62,011 bases of DNA, taken from assembly GCA_937922045.1 (NCBI GenBank), contig CAKZXA010000025.1, forward strand, positions 1 to 62,011, given 5' to 3'. Shown piece after piece: positions 1-8,047 of the stretch; position 1 is the first letter of the stretch; each line of letters begins with the position of its first letter. Position numbers and translations under genes: made by a program. This DNA is from an uncultured Acidimicrobiales bacterium (lineage in GTDB: Bacteria; Actinomycetota; Acidimicrobiia; Acidimicrobiales; SZUA-35). The notes below the pieces were generated by a model, which saw only the letters and a program-made list of their open reading frames with translations, was not told the origin of the DNA and did no database searches.

Positions 1-118
1 CCACGGCCAGCGGTGCACTGGCCGGGTTGAAGTCCGAACAGCCGCTGGCGTCCGAGCAGCCGACTAGGAACACCGAGGTTGCCAACGCTCGGGCCACGAG
101 CGCATGCTGAGATCCCAT
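1..118 (-). CDS. Lipoprotein, N-terminal part only (runs off window)
   Basis: An ATG at 118 opens a minus-strand frame that stays open to the window edge. The 39 visible residues form a lipoprotein signal: a hydrophobic stretch ending in a lipobox-like LVGC, then a Ser/Asp/Cys-rich start of the mature chain. It begins 9 nt after the stop of the DMGDH-like gene, so it is probably the next gene of the same operon, for example a binding protein or an associated lipoprotein. The mature domain is outside the window, so no function can be given. Confidence 0.55.
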   Translation of the reverse strand, partial: MGSQHALVARALATSVFLVGCSDASGCSDFNPASAPLAV

Positions 119-127
119 CGACCGAGC

Positions 128-2695
128 CTAACCTCGCATGCGTTCCCCGTTCGGGTCCCACAAGCAGCCATCGACCAGGGTGGCGGGGCGGCGAACGCCG
201 AGCACTTCGATCTCGAAGCCGGCTGACTCGGCAGCCAGGGTGGCAGGCACGTAGCCCATGGCTACCGACGCCTCGCTGAAGTGTGAGTAACCACCGGAGG
301 TGACCCAACCAACGACCTCACCGTTGTGCCAGATCGGCTCGTCGCCGATCACGTCGACAGCCTCGTCGCCTTCGGCCCCGGTGCCGGTTTCGATCGTCCA
401 GGTCAGCAGACGGCGCTCGGGGCCGGTCGCCGCCCGCTGCTCAAGGCCAGGGCGTCCGACGAAGGGGCCCTTCGCCTCATCAAGCTTCACGAAGCGGCCG
501 AGACCGGCTTCGAACGGATCATAGATCGGACGATACTCCCGGGCCCATGAACCGAAGCTCTTGTCGAGCCGAAGCGAGTCGAGGGCCTGCAGGCCGAAGA
601 GGCGCACACCAAGATCAGCGCCTTCGGTCATGATCGCATCGAAGACAGCTCGCTGGGCGCTGGCCGGCATCCAGAACTCATAGCCGAGGTCGCCGGTGAA
701 GCTGACCCGGCCGCACCACACCGGCGACAAGCCGATGTTCATCTGACGAAAGTCCATGAACCGGAATGCCTCGGCCGACACGTCCTCGGTCGTGAGCCGC
801 TCCAGCAGGCGGCGAGCATCCGGCCCAGCAATCGACAAGCCACAGGTTTGCCAGCTCAACGTCTGATAGCGGACAGAGCCGTCGTCGGGAAGATGCTGGT
901 CGAACCAGCGCTCGTAGAAACGCTCGACGATCCCGGAGCCGAACACCACAAAGGTTTCGAACTCGCCCCGGTTCTGGGTCGCCCCACCGGTCGGCGTCCA
1001 CGCTGGACCCTCGGCCACGCCAGGCGTCGGCCCGAGGCAGGCCACGGTGAGGTCGCCGATCAGGAGACCCTTCTCGTTGACCATGGGGGCCAAGGCCATA
1101 CGGCCGGGCTTCGGCATGCGGTTGGTGATCAACCCATCCAGAAAGGCGCGGGCGCCATGGCCGCCGAACAGAAACTTGGAGAAACCGGTGGTCTCCATCA
1201 CGCCGACACCGTTGCGCACCGCCAGCGTCTCCTCTCGCACCGGCTCCCACGAGTTTGACCGGCCGAAGGTGATGTCCTCGGTCGGTTCCAAACCAGGTCG
1301 CTGGAACCAGAGGGCCGACTCCAACCCGAAACCGTCACCCCACACCGCATTGGCGTCGACCAGCCGGTCGTAGATCGGCGAGGTGGCCAGCGGACGACCG
1401 GCCGGCAGCACCTCGTTGGGGAAGGTGATGCGGAACCGGCGCGAGTAGTTCTCCCTCACCTTGGCGTTGGTATAGGCCAGGGTGGCGTAGTCGCCGTATC
1501 GGGCGACGTCCATGCCCCAGATGTCGAAGCCGGGGTCGCCGTCCACCATCCAGTTGGCCAGCGACAGGCCAACCCCTCCCCCTTGGGAGAGCCCGGCCAT
1601 CACCGCGCACGCCGTCCAGAATCCGGGCAGGCCGCGGATTGGGCCGACCAGTGGATTGCCATCTCCGGCGAAGGTGAACGGCCCGTTGATCACCTGCTTG
1701 ATGCCGACCTCGGCGAAGATCGGGAAGTGTTTGAAGCCAACGTCGAGCGACTCGGCGATGCGCTCGAGATCCGGTTCGAGGAGCCGCATGCCAAAGTCCC
1801 ACGGTGTCTGCTCGGGCGACCAGGGTTTGCCATTGCGTTCATAGGTACCGAGGAGGAGCCCCTTGCCTTCCTGACGCATGTAGATCTCGCCGGCAAAGTC
1901 GATGCAGTGCATCAGCTCGCCGTGCTCGGCGTTGAAGGCAGCCAGGTCGGGGATCTCCTCGGTGAGCAGATACATGTGTTCCATGGCCAGCAACGGCAGC
2001 TCCAGCCCGACCATGCGACCAACCTCGCGAGCCCACAGTCCGCCACAGTTCACCACATGTTCGGCCTGGATCGTGCCCTGGGTGTCTCCCGATCCACTGT
2101 CGATCACCTCTACTTCCCAGCGGGCGTCTGAGCCACCGCCAGTAGCGGAGTCGGGTAGACGGTGAATCGATCGCACCCAACTATTGCGGTAAATCTCGGC
2201 CCCGTTCTCGCGGGCGCATTGGGCGTAGGCGTGGGTGACGCCGGAGGGGTCGACGTGGCCTTCATGGGCGTCGTACATGGCGCCAACGAAGTACTTCTCC
2301 TCGAGGAAGGGGTTGCGGCGCTTGGCTTCAGCCGCTGAGATCAGCTCGGTGTCCATCCCGAGGTAGCGGCCTCGGGCGTGGGCCATGCGAAGCCAGTCCA
2401 TGCGTTCAGGGGTCTCGGCCAGCATGAGACCGCCGGGGAGATGGATCCCACAGTCACGACCGGAGGCCTCCTCGATTTCCTTGTACAACTCGATCGTGTA
2501 CTGCTGGAGCTTGGCCACATTGGGATCACCGTTGAGAGTGTGCATGCCACCGGCCGAGTGCCAGGTCGACCCAGCCGTAAGCTCGGTGCGCTCCAGCAAC
2601 ACGACATCGGTCCAGCCGAGTTTGGTGAGGTGATAGAGGACGCTGCAACCAACAACGCCACCGCCGATGACGACGACCTGTGCCTGTGGCTTCAT
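128..2695 (-). CDS. FAD-dependent dimethylglycine/sarcosine dehydrogenase-like protein
   Basis: An 855-residue two-domain enzyme. The N-terminal half is a DAO-type FAD domain with the dinucleotide motif VVVIGGGVVGCSV near residue 8 and STWHSAGGM near residue 43. The C-terminal half is a GcvT/aminomethyltransferase-type folate domain (SGDLGYEFW- and GLQALDSLRLDK-like segments). This length and order are those of dimethylglycine and sarcosine dehydrogenases, which oxidatively demethylate N-methylglycines and pass the C1 unit to tetrahydrofolate. The exact substrate is inferred. The gene lies 97 nt downstream of an MttB-like gene and an IclR regulator, which fits use of betaine-derived methylated amines. 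Confidence 0.85.
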   Translation of the reverse strand: MKPQAQVVVIGGGVVGCSVLYHLTKLGWTDVVLLERTELTAGSTWHSAGGMHTLNGDPNVAKLQQYTIELYKEIEEASGRDCGIHLPGGLMLAETPERMDWLRMAHARGRYLGMDTELISAAEAKRRNPFLEEKYFVGAMYDAHEGHVDPSGVTHAYAQCARENGAEIYRNSWVRSIHRLPDSATGGGSDARWEVEVIDSGSGDTQGTIQAEHVVNCGGLWAREVGRMVGLELPLLAMEHMYLLTEEIPDLAAFNAEHGELMHCIDFAGEIYMRQEGKGLLLGTYERNGKPWSPEQTPWDFGMRLLEPDLERIAESLDVGFKHFPIFAEVGIKQVINGPFTFAGDGNPLVGPIRGLPGFWTACAVMAGLSQGGGVGLSLANWMVDGDPGFDIWGMDVARYGDYATLAYTNAKVRENYSRRFRITFPNEVLPAGRPLATSPIYDRLVDANAVWGDGFGLESALWFQRPGLEPTEDITFGRSNSWEPVREETLAVRNGVGVMETTGFSKFLFGGHGARAFLDGLITNRMPKPGRMALAPMVNEKGLLIGDLTVACLGPTPGVAEGPAWTPTGGATQNRGEFETFVVFGSGIVERFYERWFDQHLPDDGSVRYQTLSWQTCGLSIAGPDARRLLERLTTEDVSAEAFRFMDFRQMNIGLSPVWCGRVSFTGDLGYEFWMPASAQRAVFDAIMTEGADLGVRLFGLQALDSLRLDKSFGSWAREYRPIYDPFEAGLGRFVKLDEAKGPFVGRPGLEQRAATGPERRLLTWTIETGTGAEGDEAVDVIGDEPIWHNGEVVGWVTSGGYSHFSEASVAMGYVPATLAAESAGFEIEVLGVRRPATLVDGCLWDPNGERMRG

Positions 2696-2715
2696 AACTC
2701 TTGTGTGCTCCGTTC

Positions 2716-2752
2716 TTACGGCTGGTACTTACAGCTGGTTTTACGGCTGGTT
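2716..2752. repeat. Three tandem ~12-13 bp repeats in the MttB/DMGDH gap
   Basis: Units at 2716-2728, 2729-2740 and 2741-2752 share the core TTACGGCTGGT, with one A/G change in the middle unit. They lie between the end of the MttB-like gene and the start of the DMGDH-like gene, just upstream of the latter on the minus strand. They could be a regulator-binding array or simple slippage repeats. Confidence 0.6.
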
Positions 2753-2792
2753 CGGCTAATCCGGATCGGGCAGCGACCCACGAAAAATCCGA

Positions 2793-4388
2793 CTAGAAAT
2801 CTGTTTCGACGCCACCCTCAGCTACTCGTCGGGCGACGAACTCGTCGATAGCGGCCCTTCGGTCGTCGGGCAACGGCGGCTGTTCGTATTCGGCCAGCAG
2901 TGTGGGCACCAGCTCGGTCGCCTTCTGGTCCGCGGTCGGCGACCCGGCCTCCTCCCACGATTCGAAGTTGCGCCAGTCGCTGATCATGGGAGCGAAAAAG
3001 GCATTGCGGTAGCGGTCTTGTGTGTGCTGCACACCGAAGAAGTGGCCGCCGGGGCCTACCTCGTCGATGGCCTTGATCGCTAATGCGTCCTCGTCGGTGA
3101 CCAGCGGGGTAAGGAACTCGGCCACCATATTGATCAGATCGGTGTCGAGCACCATCTTCTCAAACGAGGCCCTCAGTCCACCCTCAAGCCAGCCTGCACC
3201 ATGGAACACCAGGTTGGCGCCGCCCATGATGGCGCCCCAGAGAGAGAACACCGACTCGTAGGCGGCTTGGGCATCGACAGCGTTGGCCGCGTTCACATTC
3301 GACGAACGGAACGGAATGCCGTAGCGGCGGGCCAGCTGCCCACCGATCATGGCCGACTTCATGTACTCGGGCGTACCGAAAGCCGGTGACCCTGACTTCA
3401 TGTCGACATTGGAGGTGAAACCGCCATACATCACCGGAGCGCCGCGCCGCACCACCTGGGTGAGGGTGAGCCCGGCCAGCGCTTCAGCGTTTTGCAGGAC
3501 GAGGGCCCCCGCCACCGTTACCGGCGCCATAGCCCCGGCCAGGGTGAAGGGGGTGACGATGATGCATTGGTTGCGGCTGGAGTATTCGACGATGCCGGTG
3601 CACATGGGAAGGTCGAGCCGCAGCGGCGATGACACGTTGATCACGCTGTGCACGATGGTGTGCTCGTCGACCTCGTCTTCGGCTAGACCGTGAGCCAAGC
3701 GAATGATCTCGAGAGCGTCGCGGTTGCGGTCTGCGCCGAGGCTGTAGGCATTGAGCGCCTTGTCGGTGAGGGTCACGATGTCGTCGATGGCGTGCAGATG
3801 GCGAACCGAGGCGTGCAGATCCGACGGCTCCACCGGGTAGCCGCCATTGGTTTGAATGGCGCTGAGATGTTGGGTGAGTCGAACCAGGTTCTTGAAGTCG
3901 TGATGGTTGCCGGTGCGCCGACCTCCGGCCGTGTCGCTCACGTTTGGTGGGCTGGCAACCGAACCGAACACCACATTGTCGCCGCCGATGGAGAGATTGT
4001 GGTTTGGGTTGCGGGCCTCGATCACGAAGTCGCTTGGCGCGCTGGCGATGTAGTCGGCCACCATTTCGGGATCGAAGCGGACTCGTTCGTCGGTTATCGA
4101 GCACCCAGCGTCGGCCAGCATCTGGCGGGCCTCGGGCAGCAGCACGTCGATGCCGGTGTCGCTCAGCACCTGGAGCGAGGCCTGGTGGATCGACTCCAAC
4201 TCATCATCGGACACAAGTCTGGTCGGTTCGAAGCTACGCCGATGGTTGCGGAACGGCGGCTGCGGGATCGCTGATTGGGCCGTGGCCTGCCCCCGCTTGC
4301 GGCGGCCCCTTCGACCCCCGTTGGCGGGCGCTTCGCTCGGTGGGGGTGCATCGCCCAGTGGCGGCGGATCGAGCGGTGAATCAGTCAC
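2793..4388 (-). CDS. Trimethylamine methyltransferase (MttB) family protein
   Basis: A 531-residue MttB-superfamily protein with a basic, low-complexity N terminus (GRRGRRKRGQ) before the barrel domain. It is full length with no in-frame TAG, so it is a non-pyrrolysine member like the glycine betaine and other quaternary-amine methyltransferases. I chose the GTG at 4388, not the longer upstream frame, because it overlaps the end of the IclR gene by 8 nt and has an AAAGGA box upstream. The extra N-terminal frame is the shadow of the IclR gene. Its neighbours are a regulator and a DMGDH-like enzyme. No corrinoid protein or corrinoid reductase gene is visible nearby. Confidence 0.85.
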   Translation of the reverse strand: MTDSPLDPPPLGDAPPPSEAPANGGRRGRRKRGQATAQSAIPQPPFRNHRRSFEPTRLVSDDELESIHQASLQVLSDTGIDVLLPEARQMLADAGCSITDERVRFDPEMVADYIASAPSDFVIEARNPNHNLSIGGDNVVFGSVASPPNVSDTAGGRRTGNHHDFKNLVRLTQHLSAIQTNGGYPVEPSDLHASVRHLHAIDDIVTLTDKALNAYSLGADRNRDALEIIRLAHGLAEDEVDEHTIVHSVINVSSPLRLDLPMCTGIVEYSSRNQCIIVTPFTLAGAMAPVTVAGALVLQNAEALAGLTLTQVVRRGAPVMYGGFTSNVDMKSGSPAFGTPEYMKSAMIGGQLARRYGIPFRSSNVNAANAVDAQAAYESVFSLWGAIMGGANLVFHGAGWLEGGLRASFEKMVLDTDLINMVAEFLTPLVTDEDALAIKAIDEVGPGGHFFGVQHTQDRYRNAFFAPMISDWRNFESWEEAGSPTADQKATELVPTLLAEYEQPPLPDDRRAAIDEFVARRVAEGGVETDF

Positions 4389-5148
4389 GTGTGTCGGTTC
4401 CTTTGGGTCGGCCGGTCCAGCCCAAGACTGCACTGATGGCGGCTGCCCGCTCAGCCGCGAGGGCACCGATCTCGTCGTGTTGGCCTTCGGTTGGGAACCG
4501 ATAGGACGGGCCATAGATGTGGAGAGAGCCGACGGCCGAGCCCTTGCTGTCGCGAAGCGGGGCCGCCACTGTTGCCACCCCTGACGCGTATTCATCGGTG
4601 GTCCACAACCAGCCTCGCTCACGGATTTCCTCAACCCTGGACCGGATGATCTGCGGGTCGGTCACGGTGTTCGGGGTGAGCTGTTCGAGATCGCCTTCGA
4701 GGTAGGCGTCGATCTGGGCATCGGCCCAATGGGCCATGATCACGAAGCCGATGGCACCGTGATGCACCGGCACGCGGGTGCCTGTCCAGTCCTTCACGGT
4801 CACGTCACGTTCGGCAGTGAGCTGAGCGAGGTGAAGGGTTTCGGGCCCGATGGCTTCGGCCAGACCTGCGGTTTCGTTCGTGAGCGCTACGAGCTCGGAC
4901 AGATGACCGGTGGCGATCGAAATGAGGTCATAGGCCGCCGAATCGCCAGCCAGCTCGGCGATGGCGGGGCCAATGCGATACCGCTTTTTGGTACGGGACA
5001 AGGCGCCGAGCTGCTCGAGCGTATTCAGCAGGCGAGCAGTGGTGGCCAACGGCAACCCGGTCTCGACCGATAGAGCGCTCACCGTGTCCGACCCCCCGCC
5101 AACAGCCCGCAGAAGGAGAAAGGCTCTATCGACCGATGTCACCGACAT
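4381..5148 (-). CDS. IclR-family transcriptional regulator
   Basis: About 255 residues. The N-terminal winged helix (SVDRAFLLLRAV, then LPLATTARLLNTLEQLGAL) is followed by an IclR effector domain (TGTRVPVHHGAIGF, DEYASGVATVAAPL). It probably controls the downstream MttB-like and DMGDH-like genes, since its stop overlaps the MttB start. A GTG at 5166 would add six residues. I prefer the ATG at 5148 because a -35/-10 pair ends only 8 nt before it, so a transcript from that promoter would lack the upstream GTG. Confidence 0.85.
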   Translation of the reverse strand: MSVTSVDRAFLLLRAVGGGSDTVSALSVETGLPLATTARLLNTLEQLGALSRTKKRYRIGPAIAELAGDSAAYDLISIATGHLSELVALTNETAGLAEAIGPETLHLAQLTAERDVTVKDWTGTRVPVHHGAIGFVIMAHWADAQIDAYLEGDLEQLTPNTVTDPQIIRSRVEEIRERGWLWTTDEYASGVATVAAPLRDSKGSAVGSLHIYGPSYRFPTEGQHDEIGALAAERAAAISAVLGWTGRPKGTDTRD

Positions 5149-5156
5149 GCGGACCG

Positions 5157-5184
5157 AGATTACCACTATCTAATAATCTGTCAA
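5157..5184 (-). promoter_or_regulatory. Promoter of the IclR gene, apparently leaderless
   Basis: On the minus strand TTGACA (5184-5179) and TAATCT (5162-5157) are separated by 16 nt. The -10 box ends 8 nt before the ATG at 5148, so transcription should begin at or next to the start codon. This is the only strongly sigma70-like pair seen near a leaderless start in this window. Confidence 0.7.
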
Positions 5185-5340
5185 TTTTTCCACATAGCGA
5201 GAACCACAGTGAGAACATCGCAGACACCTCAGTCGCGTAGGGAGGCGAGCCCTATATCGGCGGCCGGCGTTTGTTCGCTACAGCGGCTAGGCCGTAGCTC
5301 TGAGGTGGCTGCCATTGGCGTCTGAACTATCCTGATTCGG

Positions 5341-5673
5341 GTGACTGAGGAAATGGTCGAGCACACCCTTACTGGACAGATCATCGGTGCTGGCGGGAAC
5401 ACCGACGTCGCCGACGTGTTGGTGTGGTTCGCCCATCTGCCTGTTGGTGGCGAGCCGGAAAGCGATGGCCGCCGAGTGGAGACGCGAACCGACTCCAACG
5501 GCGAGTTCGTGTTCGATCTGCCGCTCGAGCCAATTCAACGAGCAAGCGTCGGTGCCAACCTCGATGGCACCGAGGCTGTTGATCTCGAGGCCGACGGCGA
5601 GGTTCTGGAACCTGGTGACGTAATCATCATGGTCGATGACATCGTGCCGTCCCATCTCCGCAACGCAGGCTGA
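5341..5673 (+). CDS. Small carboxypeptidase-regulatory-like (transthyretin-fold) protein
   Basis: A 110-residue protein with no signal peptide. The pattern (TLTGQIIG, then DTRTDSNGEF-like RTDSNGEFVFDLP, then DVIIMVDDIV at the end) resembles single carboxypeptidase-regulatory-like or prealbumin-like beta-sandwich domains. No catalytic residues are apparent. The GTG start at 5341 is preceded by TATCCT (5328-5333) at 7 nt, so the mRNA is probably leaderless. The gene is divergent from IclR and has no obvious partner; its function is unknown. Confidence 0.65.
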   Translation: MTEEMVEHTLTGQIIGAGGNTDVADVLVWFAHLPVGGEPESDGRRVETRTDSNGEFVFDLPLEPIQRASVGANLDGTEAVDLEADGEVLEPGDVIIMVDDIVPSHLRNAG

Positions 5674-5908
5674 TCTCAGGTTTCACCGAGCCGAGATCGT
5701 GCCCCGCGGGGGCTACCGGAATACGCCCGAAATCCGCCACTCAGATGCTGACCGGCCGACCGAGATTGCCGGTTGTCTGCGACCGCAAGAGAACCATTGG
5801 CCGCTGTCACCAAGGATCCGAGCGCCGTTCATTGCTTTATAGGCGCCTCGCCGTGAGCTGGAAGCGATCAGACGTGTAGTGGTGAGCGCAAACATCTTGA
5901 CATTGACG
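5674..5908. other. Intergenic stretch with no gene seen
   Basis: Between the small beta-sandwich protein and the lysozyme-like gene no frame has coding character and no RNA gene is recognisable. The only structured part of the gap is the ECF-type promoter that follows it. Confidence 0.5.
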
Positions 5909-5937
5909 GGAACTTTTCCGGGCTGAGCGGTAACTCC
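5909..5937 (+). promoter_or_regulatory. ECF-sigma-type promoter (GGAACTTTT / CGGTAACTCC)
   Basis: GGAACTTTT (5909-5917) and CGGTAACTCC (5928-5937) are separated by 10 nt, which places GGAAC and GTAAC 16 nt apart, as in many ECF sigma promoters. The same two boxes with the same spacing precede the beta-helix gene on the other strand (15203-15175), while the bases between the boxes differ. The ATG at 5978 has its own Shine-Dalgarno (AAGGAG). Confidence 0.7.
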
Positions 5938-5977
5938 TCTACGCCGACATGACCGCCGTGTCGGAGCAAGGAGAACC

Positions 5978-7801
5978 ATGAAACAGCGAGCTATGAAGCA
6001 GCCAAGAAGATGCCTGCCCGTGCGCAGCCGTCTCGCCGCGCTCTGGACGAGCCTGGCACTCGTCGCCACCTTGTTGCTTACGGTCGGGCCTCCCGCCTCG
6101 GCCGCAGGTTCCGGATGCAACCCCGGTCCCGAAAACGTATTCACCGATTCGCTGCAACCACCCTGGTACCCGGCCTCCTGGGCCGGAACCACGGTGGATG
6201 CATCAAGCGGCGCCAACGAACTGACCTTCCCCAAACGGTGGAGCGCGTTTTCGGTGATGACCAACGACGCCATCGACGTCTCCGGATGTGACAGCGTCAC
6301 CTTCACCATCTCGACCACCGCACCAAACCCGAAGCTTCTCCTTCGCCTCAACGACGGTGATCGCACGGCGGCTGGCAGCCACATCATCAACAATCCCGAC
6401 TACGTCAGCGACGGGACCATCGGCTCACAAGCCAAGACGGTCACGGTTCCGCTCGGCGACTTCACGCTGAATGGTGAGGTGTCTCGCTTCACCATCATCA
6501 ACAACAGTGGGACAGCCGGAATCTCCGTCACCGTTGACGACATCAACTTCACCAACGGGATCATTCCGCCGCCCCCACAAGGCGACTGTGAAATCGTCTA
6601 CGACGATGCGCTTCGCGGCACCTGGCAGCCGGCTTCGTGGACAGTCGCCGGTGTTAGCTACTCGGCGGGCAATGCACCAGAAGGTTCAGCCCAGATAGCT
6701 GCTACCTTCCCCCAGCGTTGGGGCGCACTCTCACATCTGTCCCAACCTGCTGTTGACATCTCCGGATGCGAGGCGGTGACGTTCCAAATAAAGGCATCAA
6801 CCTCCGACGCTGCCGTCGATGTTCGGCTCAACAATCAAGGCGGCGAGCCTGCCGGTCCAGATCAGCGCATCAACGTCGGCACCTCCTACCAAACGGTAAC
6901 GATCGACCTGTCGGCCTGGGGTTTGCTTAACGGTCAGGTTTCGCGTTTGTCGATTCTGAACAGGAGCGCTTCGACCGGAGTAACCATCTTCGTCGATGCC
7001 TTGAAGTTCACCGGCGGTGCCGGCGGTGGCGGTGGCGGTGGCGGTGGCGGTGGCTTCGACGACGTTACCCTCCCGCCGGGCAGCGCTCTGCCGACCGGCG
7101 CCGAGTGTGCAGCCAACGTCACCGCCACGGCCGAGACGGTCCCGGAGAACACGCCTTGGAACCAGCGCGTCGGCCGATCGGTAGCCGGTGAAACCTACAT
7201 CTACGATCAGGCCTGGGTCGATCCAGCCGTGGTCGGGATCGAGGCCCGCGTCGACGGCAACTTCACGGGCACCACCGACGAACTCATCCAATGGGCTGCG
7301 TGTAAATGGGGCTTCGAGAGCGATCTGGTTCGCGCCCAGGTGTACACCGAAAGCTCATGGTTCGCCGGCAAGCTCGGCGACTGCAACGAAGAGACCCAGC
7401 CCCGCACCGGCGGGTCAGGCGGTTGCGCCAGCACCGGCTTGTTGCAGGTTCGAAGCGCGGGACTACCAAACCCCGTGCATCCCGGTACCTGGCCAATGGC
7501 CTGGGACAGCAGCGCCTTTGGCCTGGACTACGCCCTCGCCGTCGAACGCCTCTGCTTTGAAGGTTTCGAGGTGTGGCTTGCCACTACCGGCCCGTATCAA
7601 GCCGGCGACCTGCTCGGTTGCATGGGCCGCTGGTTCTCTGGTCAATGGCGAGACGGACAAGCGCTGAACTACATCAACGTTGTCAATCAGAATCTGAACG
7701 CCCGAGCGTGGGAGAACGCGGCCGGTCGCGGCTGCCCAACCTGGGAGCAGGCCTTCTACTGCAGCGGCATCGACCGCAACGCCGATGGGAGCCGCCGCTA
7801 A
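5978..7801 (+). CDS. Exported lysozyme/transglycosylase-like protein with two tandem binding modules
   Basis: A 607-residue protein with a signal peptide (hydrophobic core at residues 20-40, PPASAAG cleavage region). Two homologous modules of about 145 residues follow (about 47-190 and 203-347). Each starts at a Cys and carries a WxPASW motif, an FPxRW motif and a closing VD(D/A)-x-x-F. A poly-Gly linker joins them to a C-terminal domain of about 245 residues with YTESSWF (Glu458 candidate acid) and STGLLQV, as in lytic transglycosylase/lysozyme-like folds. It is probably a cell-wall or exopolysaccharide hydrolase. The linker is a GGTGGC microsatellite (about 7018-7056), which may vary in length. 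Confidence 0.7.
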   Translation: MKQRAMKQPRRCLPVRSRLAALWTSLALVATLLLTVGPPASAAGSGCNPGPENVFTDSLQPPWYPASWAGTTVDASSGANELTFPKRWSAFSVMTNDAIDVSGCDSVTFTISTTAPNPKLLLRLNDGDRTAAGSHIINNPDYVSDGTIGSQAKTVTVPLGDFTLNGEVSRFTIINNSGTAGISVTVDDINFTNGIIPPPPQGDCEIVYDDALRGTWQPASWTVAGVSYSAGNAPEGSAQIAATFPQRWGALSHLSQPAVDISGCEAVTFQIKASTSDAAVDVRLNNQGGEPAGPDQRINVGTSYQTVTIDLSAWGLLNGQVSRLSILNRSASTGVTIFVDALKFTGGAGGGGGGGGGGGFDDVTLPPGSALPTGAECAANVTATAETVPENTPWNQRVGRSVAGETYIYDQAWVDPAVVGIEARVDGNFTGTTDELIQWAACKWGFESDLVRAQVYTESSWFAGKLGDCNEETQPRTGGSGGCASTGLLQVRSAGLPNPVHPGTWPMAWDSSAFGLDYALAVERLCFEGFEVWLATTGPYQAGDLLGCMGRWFSGQWRDGQALNYINVVNQNLNARAWENAAGRGCPTWEQAFYCSGIDRNADGSRR

Positions 7802-8047
7802 ACAAGGGCTTTCATTCAAAGGCCGCGACGGTGGTTGCCAGCGGCAACCACCGTCGGCAGAAGGAGAACCTAGATCCGGCCGCCGCAAAGGGCATGACAG
7901 TTGACACACATTCACCTGCATCTAGACATGAGCAACGAAACGTAAATCAAGGAGACTGCCCAGCCAAACGAAACCCCAGGTCAACGTTGACGGACGCCGT
8001 GCCGTCCCCGGGTTCTGTCCGTGCGTCAGCGTCAAAGAAGTCTCCCC

